Part shown: one piece after another, positions 45,949 through 64,000 of the stretch
Layout of the letters: each line of letters begins with the position of its first letter
Numbering within the stretch: the first letter of the stretch is position 1
Assembly: GCF_019393635.1 (NCBI RefSeq)
Contig: NC_057867.1
Coordinates: 434,121-498,120, forward strand
Reading direction: 5' to 3'
DNA length: 64,000 nt
Source of the DNA: Dromiciops gliroides
Lineage: Eukaryota > Chordata > Mammalia > Microbiotheria > Microbiotheriidae
Program-made: the position numbers and the translations under genes
Notes under the pieces: generated by a model
Told to the model about the DNA's origin: nothing
What the model saw: only the letters and a program-made list of their open reading frames with translations
Database searches by the model: none

Positions 45949-48249
45949 CAGAACGCTTGGCTTTTGTTGCGTCGGCGTTCTTTCCCCAGAGTCGACGCGC
46001 CCGCGCGTCTGATGGGTCGCGGCTCGAGCCCCCCAGACCCCGCAGACTGAGTCAGTCCAGGCGTGCGGGTCTCCCGGGTCTCCCCGAAGGGCGCTCGTCC
46101 GTTCGGTGCGTCTCCCCAACCCCCCACCTTCTTCTCTCTTCTCCCTCACCACCCCTCCCCCTTTCTTCGGGCGCAGGCGCACCGAGCGGCCCGGGGGCGG
46201 AGCCCTCTCTCGCCCCTCCCTCCCGGCTCCCGGCCCCCCCTCGCCCGCCGGCGGCCGAGCTTCAGCCTCGCGGCCTCCCCCTGGCGGCCGGCCGTTGGGT
46301 CGGGGCTCGCGCAGCCGGCGAGGGAGCAAACGAGCAAACGAGCGAGCGAGCGGCCGGGCGGGCGGGCGGCCGGTCGCTGGGCGAGCGGACGAGCGGGGGC
46401 GGGTAGGCCCCGCGGCGCGGCCCGGAGCGGCCCGGCCGGCGTGAACTCTCCTTGCTGCCGGGGCCGCCTTCGACGCCCCCCGGCGGGCCGGGGCCGAGCC
46501 GAGGGCGGCGCGGAGGAGGAGGAGGCGGGGGGCGGGGGAGGGGGGGCCCAGGCCGCGCCCCCCGCCGGGCCGGGCCGGTCTCGCTCGCTCACTCCGGTCC
46601 CCGCCCCCCCCCCCATCCCGGGGCCGCAGGTGAGGGACGGCGCGGCGCGCGCGGGGGGGGGGGCGGGAAGAAGAGATCGGGGATCCCCCCCTCCATCCTC
46701 TCATCTCCCCATTCTCCGAGCTGGCTGTGGATCGGAGCGGGGGTGGCGGTCAGCGAAGGCTGCGGGGCGAGAGCCTCCGGGCGGGTAGGGGATGCTCGTG
46801 GGGGGGGCAATGCCTGGCACCTGGGGAGGCCCCGAGGGCCTTGCGACGGGCGGCCGGAGGAGTGCGCGGCGGCGGCGGCGGCAGCTGGCACCCCCGCCCA
46901 CGCCGGGAGCCTGGGGATCCCCGGCACGTGGCCCGAGCGAGCGGGAAGGGGAGGGGGGGGGGACAAAGCGCTCGGGAGGCCGGGAGGGGGGAGGGGAGAC
47001 CCCGCCCCTCCCCCACGCCTACCGAAACGGGAGGGGGGGGATTGGGGCCAGCTCGCCGGGGGGTCCTTTGTGTCTGGGCTGTTCCAAGAAGGACCGGGAG
47101 GCCAGGGCACCCGAGATGAGCCGCCTTCCTCCTGCTCCCCATCCCCATCCCCCCACCCCCACCCCTGCTAAAATTAGCTGGTCTTCTGGAGTCCACCCTT
47201 TGCTCTGTAGACTGTGGGCCCTTGGCTCCTCTCACCTGGGGCGTCTGCTAATGGGGCCTCCTTTCCTACTCCCTTTGTGGAAGGCTTGATTTTTTTTCAG
47301 GGACCACTTTTGCAAAGCCCCCAGCTTGCTCTGTCGCCCTCCTTGTCCCCCTCCCCTCCTCCTCTTGGAGCCTGTCTCTTGATCCCTTTTTAGAGAAGGT
47401 GGCCGGGCCTGGTCTTTTCCAGGCTGTCTGTTCCTCCCTAGTGGGCTCAGGACTAAGAATTCTAGCTTCTCCTTAAGGTATACATGTTGGGTGGGGGGAG
47501 GGGGACACAGTAATGGTAGAAAGATCTTTGGTTCGGGACTTTGGATTGCTTAGCTCCTGCCAGAGGGAGGGAGTGAAAATGTGGGAGGCCAGGTGGTAGA
47601 CCCTCTGCCAGTCCTGGCACTGCTCTGTTCCGGAGCTGTAACCCACCTCACAAGGCAATCCCGAAGAAAGCCTGAAACTCCAAACTCACCAAAACACCCA
47701 AGACCCGGCCCATGTGGAAAGGCTAGGGAGGGAGGCAGGCCCCCGGGGTCTGTGATTTGGCTTTGCCCAATCAATTGAGTAATGTCATTTGCTTAGGCAG
47801 CTTTGGGCTTCCAAAACTCCATCCACCAACACCAGGGAGGGCATGCTGAGTGGCTTGCTGGGCTGACAGTCGGTGTATGCCAGAGAAGTCAACTTGGCTT
47901 CCCATCACACTGCCTCTCACCACAACTCCCACTACTCTAAGGAAGCACTTGCAAAGCCCTGTATTGGGAGCCTGTGAGTCGTTGTTGTTATTAGATGAAT
48001 GTGGAATTTGGTGGATTTAGGGGAACTGGACCTTCCTTCCATTTGTATAGCACACATTTTTCTAGCCCTTAGCACCTTGGTCAGAGGAATGTATAAACGT
48101 GGGGTCCTTATATAACTGGAGAAACTGAGGCTCCAAGAGATATAACTGGCCCAGCTCCACACCCTCAGTCAAGTGTCTGGGCCATATCCCCACAGACCAA
48201 TCCCCCCCAGTTTGTCCCAGAAACTCCTTCCAAACCCATTGTTGGTGGT

Positions 48250-48495
48250 GGCGGTGAATCGTTTCTAGCTCTTCCTGACCCCATTTGGGGTTTTCTTGGC
48301 AGAGATCCTGGAGTGGTTGGCCATTTCCTTCTCCAGCTCATTTGGTAGCTAAGGGACTGAGGCAAACAGGGTTAAGGGACTTGCCCAGGGTCACACAAGC
48401 TAGTAAGTGGCTGAGGTCAGAGTTGAACTCAGGGAGAGGAGTCTTCCTGACTCCAGGGCTAGTGCTCTATCCACTGTGCCACCCAGCAGCCTCTA
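48250..48495 (-). mobile_element. MAR1-type CORE-SINE
   Basis: Reversed MAR1: tcctgaccccatttggggtt, ggccatttccttctccagct, then the tRNA-like head. In the WNK3 5-prime intron. Confidence 0.8.
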
Positions 48496-49207
48496 AACCC
48501 CTAGGTCAGAAACCCCCGGAGGTCCTACATCCGCGGAAATTGATTACCCCTCCTCGGTCAAGAGCTCTACCCTCCCACATAACACTTTCTTCTTCCCCCT
48601 AAGGGGATAACTTTGTATTCAACCCAACTTGTCACTCATTTAAAAAGTCAACAGTGCCCTCAGAGCCAGAAATAGTGGAAATACAGACCAACCTTGTTGC
48701 CTCATTGGGGGTTAGTGGCCACAAAAGTTAATCAAAGGCAAAATGCAGCAAAGGGCTTGGTTTGTTCCAAAAGTCATCTTTGTTGTTTTAATGGAAGTAA
48801 GGAAAGTTAGGGCCCGACTTTCTTCCTTGGGCTGATTGGAAAAGAGCCTGAATTGGCCCTTGGCAAAAGCCAGGCTGAGTGGCCATTTCCCATGGGAGTT
48901 GATGGCCCTGCTAGGTTTATTTGATTGAGTCCAATGCTACCTTGAATTGTTTTTGTGGAGATTCCGTTATGAAAGTTGGACTCTGAATCTCGGGCAGAGA
49001 GGACTAAGTTTCCCGTAAAATGGGGAAAAACCCCTCGAACTGTCCTACCCCTCCCACTGCTGTCACCACTCTCTTGAGAGCCTTCAGAGGCAGCCTTTGT
49101 CACCTGTGTAGGCAGTGTCCTTTGTGGGTCAGGAGGAAATGCCAAAGAAACTTCCTTACTGACTGGCCTTTTGGCCAGGGTGGGGACCATGGATGCATAG
49201 TACTTTT

Positions 49208-49364
49208 GGTGGTGGTTGTTTTTTGTTTTTTTGCGGGGCAATGAGGGTTAAGTGACTTGCCGGGGTCACACAGCTAGTGTCAAGTGTCTGAGGTCGAATT
49301 TGAACTCAGGTCCTCCTGGATCCAGGGCTGGTGCTTTCTCCACTGTGCCACCTAACTGCCCCAC
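49208..49364 (-). mobile_element. tRNA-derived SINE, WNK3 5-prime intron
   Basis: Minus-strand copy with small internal gaps; imperfect duplication agtactttt / agtcctttt. Confidence 0.9.
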
Positions 49365-50222
49365 AGTCCTTTTAAAAAGTCAGTTCCTTTATCTGAAGTG
49401 TGTGTGTGATGAAAAAATTTCTTGGAATTCCCATAAAGTTAGAAGAAGCCCGATTTCACTTGGGTTTCAGAGTAATCACACAGGTTGGAATGTTTGAAAT
49501 TGGAGAGTCTAGGTTGGGTCTGTGATTGTCTTGTGGCTATTTCAGAAATGAATCCTGGCTATATCCCAAGGCCTCAACTGAGGGTATGTGTGGGGTGTCG
49601 GTGGGTGTTAGCTTCTGAGACTTTGAGTTAAAGGCCCCCGGCCAAATATTTGGGCCAGCCCCTTCAGTGCCTTATGACAAGCCTACTTGTGGCTTCATGC
49701 CTCATTGGCCTTATAGAATTTCTGCTTTGCAACAATAGAAATTTCACTTCTGTTACTTGTAAGAAATTCTGACTTAGGGCAGACTTTTCATTGATGTGGG
49801 GAGCCCCTGTCAGGCTACTTAATGAAAACATCTAGGCCAAACACTTCTTTTTACTGAAGGAAGTGGAAGCCTGGGCTAGATTGGGACTTGACTGAGGCTA
49901 TCCAGGTTCATAAGGAGCAGAGCCCAAGACTTGAACCCAGATCCTTTCAAAGACTCAGCTGGCATTCATTCTTTTCACTAGGCTGCGTTGGCCCTTAAGA
50001 CACTTGCCTTGGAATCTCTGGGGCTCTGTTTTATCTTCTTATCTGGAGTCTTAGTCTCCTCAGGCCCAACTCCCAACAGCTAGGCAGGAAATAATCCCCT
50101 TGACCTCAGCAGTTTCCAGGAGATAAATGCTACCAGGCCTTTCCCAAGGAGAGCTGTGAGCACAGCTTGGGAGCTAGAGGCCAAGCTACCCAGATGAGCA
50201 GGTTGGTCAGCTTACAAGCACT

Positions 50223-50371
50223 TTTTTTTGGCGGGGCAATGAGGGTTAAGTGACCTGCCCAGGGTCACACAGCTAGTAAGTGTTAAGTGTCTGAGGCTGG
50301 ATTTGAACTTGGGTCCTCCTGAATTCAGGGCGGGTGCTTTCTCCACTGTGCCACCCAGCTGCCCACAGCTC
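50223..50371 (-). mobile_element. tRNA-derived SINE, WNK3 5-prime intron
   Basis: The duplication acaagcactt is at 50213-50222 and 50372-50381. Confidence 0.92.
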
Positions 50372-51878
50372 ACAAGCACTTCTAAGGCCAGTTTGGGGGC
50401 AGGTCAATCTGCAGAAATAAACCCATTGTTGCTGAGTCTTTCTCCTGGACCCTTCTCATCCTAACCAAATCCCTTCTGTAAGTAGCATCACCATTCACTA
50501 AGTCTCCCACGTTTGACCCCACGGGATTTCTTTTGCCCCCAATTAATTCGACAAGTGTTTGTTTCTGAAGAAGCTTACTTTTAGAAAGCTGGACATGTGG
50601 TGTGCACATACACAGAGAAGTGGGGATCATGTTTGGGACTCAGCCCTCTCCCTAGCTACTCAGTCAGTCGCTTGCAGAGTTCCTTGTATTGAGTTCAGGC
50701 CAGGGAAGGTTCTTGTGTGTGTGGTGTTGAGGATGAGCTACAGTTGACCTGAGCTATAGATGGCGCCTTCGAAGAGAGCTGGGCCATGGCTGTCCCTCCA
50801 GCCAGGAGTTTGGGCAGGGACCTAGTATGGATAGACTGTTGTGACTGGCTGAGGGAGGCAGGGAGGCTCTGTCCCAGTGTATCTGTCCCTGGACTGCCAC
50901 AGTCTTTGTTGAAAGTTTCTTTTGACCCATCCTTCTCCTTCCTTGGCTGCCCTTTAAAAACAATTTTACAGCTGTTTCGTATGTCACAGCCAGCCCCCAG
51001 CCCCCCCCCCACACACACATGTAGAAGAGACCCCAGCAGCTTCAGCTGACAGTCTCCAACTTGAAGTCAGAGAGGAACTAAGAGTCAGCTGACCTTGGGT
51101 AGAATATGTGTGTGTGGTGGTTCTCCCTGCTCTGATCCGCCTCATCTGACTTAGGACCTTCCTGTGCCCAGAATGCTTCATGTTCCAGGCCACTGGCCAC
51201 CATGTGGGGTAGTTTCTTCAGCCTGTCCTGTCCCATTCACAAGCGTTGGGGACAGTCACTTTGTTTCCAACTCCTTACTACCCCTCAGAGAATATCTTTA
51301 GGTCTCTGAAGCTTTTCTTCCTGCCACCACCTTTTTTGGGCATCTCTAGACAGCTTTGAGATCTCTGGGTCACATGCTCTAAATTTAGTCCTGCCTTTCT
51401 CTCCCTTTCTACTTTCTTGTGCCCATATTCTCCCATAAGTCATCCTAATGGGGCATTTGGAGTAGTTGAACTGTGTGGTGCATTCCTTGTTTTGGATAGA
51501 AAGCTGCTCGATGGCATGGCCACCATTGGGCTTATCAAACTTTATTGTGCAATTGGGAGCTGGAAGAGACTTTGAGGAGCATCTAGTCCCTCCCCCCCCT
51601 TCACTTGACAGAATGAGAAACAGAGCCAGAGAGGGGAGATGACCTGCCTCCTCCTCCTCCTCCTCCTCATCTCATATTTAAGATTTGTAAAGCTCTTTGC
51701 AGGCATCACCTCAATCTTCCCAGCAACCCTTCAAGGCCTTGGGGTCTGTTCTGTTTTACAAATGGGGAAACTGAGTCTCAGAAAGGTGGCTTGCCCAGGA
51801 TCCTGGAGCTTAGAAGTCAGAGGGGCAAGATGACTCAGACCATATTTCCTGGAGGCCTATAGGAGATTCTTGGGTGTC

Positions 51879-51902
51879 TCTCTCTCTCTCTCTCTCTCTC
51901 TG
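51879..51902. repeat. (CT)n microsatellite
   Basis: About a dozen CT dinucleotides in the WNK3 5-prime intron. Confidence 0.9.
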
Positions 51903-54366
51903 GTGATGAAAAGTTCACTTGAGGGAGTTAGGGGACAGGGCATAATGGCTGTCTTTTAGTTAAATGAAGAAGACTTAGAGGATTATTGCCTTAGCCTGCT
52001 TGACTGCCAGGGACCAAAATACTCGGGAACAGTTTGATGTGCAGAGAAATCTGTGGAGAATCAGAGCTGTTTGCCTGCATGGTTTGGTTACTCATAGACT
52101 TCATATGAGTTTGTGAATCTCATGCAGAGTTGCACCATTGAGTCAGACCAAAGCAGTCTGTCTAAGCCCATATCAGTCTGCTGCCCAGTGGGCAAGGAGA
52201 CCCCTGTTGAGGTGCAGGCATCTGCTTCAGGTCACTTTGCAATAGAGGGCCAAGTCTGTGGCCAGTGTGGCCAGGGCCTGACTGAGTTCAAGGCCTGTCT
52301 CAGATAACCAGTAAGGTACCCAGGGGCCAAAGAGATTGGAGCTGGCAGAGTTTCCACGTTCCCTATCTCCCTGGCCTGTAGGAAGAAAGTACTTGGCTAG
52401 TGACCTCGGAACAAGGTGGGGAATGGGAACGCTTGTGTTACAAATTTGCTCTCTGATTCGTTTGTGGTCTGGATTGTTTTCTGGGTCAGGGGTACTCAAA
52501 AGAAAAGAATGCTTTCCCGACTCACTTTTAAAACAGTTTCTGTTCTTTGGTTACAAATCAAAACAAAAAAACCAAAGTGACCCTGGAGGCCTGAACTGTT
52601 GTGTCGGTGGGCAGGACTCCCCATGAGTTAGAAGAGGTGAAGGGTCTGGTGGAGGGCACTGGGCCAAGGCCTTGAGAGTCTAGACTGGGTGGATTTCCAG
52701 GAAGGTCAGCCTGGCTGTTTCGATCTGGGCTGTGTGAATTGCTTCTTTACCCAACTCAGACCCTCAGACCCTCAGAAGGCTCAGACCCTAGTGTGGGGGC
52801 GGGGAGGTTGGCTAGATTTTTTCCCACTGTTGGTGAATGTCAGGGAGAGGTTGCCTTTAAGTCCGGCCCGAGAATTCAGGAGGGCCTTTGCCAACCCTAG
52901 AGCTGGCAGCGAGGAAACAGAAAGGAGGACGTTTGGGGGCTCCTTAAAGCCCCTTTGTGTAGACATCATTTGGGAAAGACCTCTTTTGCTGCTCCTAACC
53001 TTGACTTCCCCCATGGCTCCCTGCAGAGAGGGCAGCCAGATGGGGCCTGGCTCACCTATTATTACATCATACAATGAGATGCTGCTGATGCTGTGGGCCA
53101 GGGTTCCTCAGGAGTATTGGACCCTGGGCTCCAGTACCACTCTAAGGCTGGCCCTGAGGGCCCGTGCTGCCAGCCTGCTGCTATCCCAGGCTCCCCCTGT
53201 CTCACCCCCAGCCCTCTTATGACAAGCTTCTAGGACAGGGTTGGCTTGGCCACTCTCCACTCTGGCCACTGGTATCAAGCCTGCTATTTGGGTTGGAGGA
53301 GTCAGTCATCTCAGATCAAGTGAAAACCTGAGGGGACATTACAGGTGGGAAAGGGCTTGGAGGCATGTATGTCTTCAGAGGGCTTCTTTGCTTCCCTGTG
53401 TTGCCGGGATCTCTTCTGCCCCTTGGGGTCTGTGGACGACTGCAGTCAGGTGGCAACCTGAAGACAGGGCTCAGAAAGTGGCTTGGGATGGTGAGGGGAC
53501 TTTGGTTCGAAGCAGAGCCTTCTCTTGCATTCCCCACCTACGGGACTCATCCTCTGGAGAGGATGAGGCTTATGACTGTGAAAGTCTCATCGTTTGGGCA
53601 TGGGATCAGCTCACTCTGCTCCTGGACCAGTGGGATTTGGTGGGGTTCAGTGGGCCCTGGATTGGCCTGGCTTTGCCTGGGGGCAGTTTCCCTCAGAAAG
53701 GATGGTTCTGTCTGTGATATGCCTGGGTCAGCACCTTCCCTACTGGTCTTTGAGTAGGCCCTCCCACTCAGCTGCAAAACCTTTCTGAACTGGCTGTTCA
53801 TTGGCCAGGAAATAGGTGACGTTTGGACTGGAAAGGACTTGTCTTTTCAGTTCACTCATTAGGCAGAAAGGCTCCTTGAATCTAATGTGGGGAGACATCT
53901 GGGAACTTGGACCAATTAGGGTGAATGACCAGCTTCTGTATTGCTTTCTGCTGTTTGACCTAAGGGTCTGCTGTGTCTCTGGCTTCTTCTCATAATGTAT
54001 TTTATCAGAGCGCATGCATGGTTGGCACTTCTTTACAGGATGGACATGGCTTTTTCTTTTTTTTTTCCAGAAAAAAATGCACACATGATATTCTTTTGTC
54101 TTGCTACTAGAGTCTAGCGTGGAAGCTAGCCGGGAGACTGGGAAGTTTTCAGCTGATCCTTCCCAGACATGACTCCTGCTTCTGTGGACTTGTTTAGAGT
54201 TGGATGCATGAATGGGATGAGCTCTAGTAAGAATTACCGTCAAGACACGAATGACGAAAGAATCAAGCCCTGTGTTTGTTTTCAAAAGGAGACAAAATAA
54301 GGTTTTCTTTTTTAATGGTGACTTCCTTTGTGAGGTGATTTTTTAAAAATGTCCTCTTTTTGTCAG

Positions 54367-54492
54367 GTTGCTATGGGAATTCCGTGGAACAGCATGAAAG
54401 GACGAACATTCTGCTGATGTTGATGCTTGAAATGTGACTGGCCCAAGGAGCAGAGTGCGAACAGTTCTTGTGCCAACCTTCATTTCACTACA
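54367..54492 (+). promoter_or_regulatory. WNK3: WNK3 5-prime UTR segment with two upstream ORFs
   Basis: From the inferred acceptor to the start codon there are two short upstream reading frames: 54373-54417 (14 codons plus stop) and 54417-54437 (6 codons plus stop). They share the A of TGATG, so the stop of the first overlaps the start of the second. The second stop is 55 nt before the main ATG. The 5-prime exon boundary is inferred from the splice consensus only. Confidence 0.6.
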
Positions 54493-62983
<8,491 letters not shown>

Positions 62984-63104
62984 TGACACAGGTTGGACCT
63001 TCTTGGTGTCTGGCCTTGTTTCAGGGGGATCCGGGAAGGAAATGTGGCCACATGGGGCTCTGTGCAGTGATGTCACCCCAGCCCCATTTATGCATTCACT
63101 GGCC

Positions 63105-64000
63105 AGAGAGGGGTGTTTCTCTGTGTCTCTGTCTCTCTCTGTCCCCTCCTCTCCCTCCCTCCTTGTCTCTCTCTGTCCCCTCCTCTCCCTCACTGTCTCT
63201 TTCTGTCCCCTCCCCCCTCCCCCATCTCTCTCTCCCTCTCCTTCTCTCTCCCCCCTCTCCCTCCCTCCCTCCTTGTCTCTCTCTGTCCCCTCCTCTCCCT
63301 CACTGTCTCTTTCTGTCCCCTCCTCCCTTCCCCCCCCCGTCTCTCTTTCCTCTGTCTCTCTCTCTCCCTCTCCTCTCTCCCCCCTCTCCCTCCTTCTGTC
63401 TCCCTCCCTCCCTCCTTCCCTCCCTCCCTCCTTGTCTCTCTCTGTCCCCTCCTCTCCCTCACTGTCTCTTTCTGTCCCCTCCCCCCTCCCCCATCTCTCT
63501 CTCCCTCTCCTTCTCTCTCCCCCCTCTCCCTCCCTCCCTCCTTGTCTCTCTCTGTCCCCTCCTCTCCCTCACTGTCTCTTTCTGTCCCCTCCTCCCTTCC
63601 CCCCCCCGTCTCTCTTTCCTCTGTCTCTCTCTCTCCCTCTCCTCTCTCCCCCCTCTCCCTCCTTCTGTCTCCCTCCCTCCCTCCTTCCCTCCCTCCCTCC
63701 TTGTCTCTCTCTGTCCCCTCCTCTCCCTCACTGTCTCTTTCTGTCCCCTCCTCCCTCCCTCCCCCCTCCCCCGTCTCTCTCTCCCTCTCCTTCTCTCTCC
63801 CCCCTCTCCCTCCCTCCCTCCTTGTCTCTCTCTGTCCCCTCCTCTCCCTCACTGTCTCTTTCTGTCCCCTCCTCCCTCCCTCCCCCCTCCCCCGTCTCTC
63901 TCTCCCTCTCCTTCTCTCTCCCCCCTCTCCCTCCCTCCCTCCTTGTCTCTCTCTTTCCCCTCCTCTCCCTCCCTCCCTGTCTCTTTCTGTCCCCTCCTCC
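63105..64000 (+). repeat. CT-rich higher-order satellite, WNK3 intron, runs off the window
   Basis: The landmark ccttgtctct starts at 63161, 63271, 63430, 63540, 63699, 63820 and 63941. Intervals are 110, 159, 110, 159, 121 and 121, so a 269-bp higher-order unit occurs twice and is followed by 121-bp units. Almost pure pyrimidine on the + strand. It begins about 135 bp after a WNK3 exon. Confidence 0.9.

Larger units (their letters stand above)
44480..47060 (+). promoter_or_regulatory. WNK3: CpG island(s), likely WNK3 promoter and non-coding first exon(s)
   Basis: Two CpG-dense blocks (about 44.5-45.1 kb and 45.8-47.06 kb) flank a purine satellite. Two good donor sites could end non-coding first exons: CGCACG|GTAGGT after 45105 and CCGCAG|GTGAGG after 46629, the second being the better match. 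The next exon in the right direction is the WNK3 first coding exon. No conserved protein frame was seen in either block. The CpG density is visible; the exon assignment is inference. Confidence 0.6.
46630..54366 (+). other. WNK3: Probable WNK3 5-prime intron
   Basis: If the 46629 donor is used, this is a 7.7-kb intron up to the tttttgtcag acceptor. It holds a MAR1, two SINEs, old MIR/L2 relics (for example 49820-49990 and 51560-51800) and a CT run. No other exon could be supported. Confidence 0.5.

Noticed and set aside
63190-63852. 220-codon Arg/Glu/Gly frame, minus strand
   Set aside because: Translation of the CT-rich satellite.

Overview
The window is vertebrate nuclear DNA, almost certainly from a marsupial. 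Most interspersed repeats are short tRNA-derived SINEs (start ggggcagctaggtggcgcag, end in an A-tail) of the marsupial SINE1/WSINE type. Marsupial MAR1 CORE-SINEs, MIR/L2 relics and marsupial-type L1 3-prime ends are also present. Species and exact SINE subfamily cannot be fixed by eye.

Three host genes are read exon by exon: FGD1 (+, coding 15787-30768, all 18 coding exons, 859 codons), TSR2 (-, coding 39144-32986, 5 exons, 196 codons) and the 5-prime part of WNK3 (+, first four coding exons 54493-62971, 360 codons, running off the right edge). Order and orientation (FGD1 > < TSR2, WNK3 >) match human Xp11.22 in mirror image, so this is very likely the ancient conserved part of the marsupial X.

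Layout: 1-14.8 kb is gene-free and full of repeats. It includes an L1 with a perfect 17-bp target duplication (4797-7703) that later received two SINEs and a solo LTR, and a SINE dimer inside an older internally deleted L1. 14.9-15.9 kb is the FGD1 CpG island with a G-rich 32-bp minisatellite. 15.9-30.8 kb is FGD1, with a 27-copy minisatellite in intron 1. 30.8-33.0 kb separates the convergent 3-prime ends of FGD1 and TSR2. 33.0-39.1 kb is TSR2, with an L1 in its last intron and a CpG-rich promoter holding a perfect NRF-1-type site and a G20 run. 39.4-44.4 kb is repeats. 44.5-47.1 kb is a double CpG island, the likely WNK3 promoter, with (CGG)9 and a 20-bp purine satellite. 54.4-63.0 kb holds the WNK3 exons, and the window ends in a higher-order CT-rich satellite.

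The genes are not an operon and act separately: FGD1 is a Cdc42 exchange factor, TSR2 a ribosome-assembly escort of eS26, and WNK3 a chloride/volume-sensing kinase. I found no sign of a new multi-gene system. The interest lies in repeat architecture, promoter-proximal unstable repeats, WNK3 upstream ORFs and lineage differences in FGD1.
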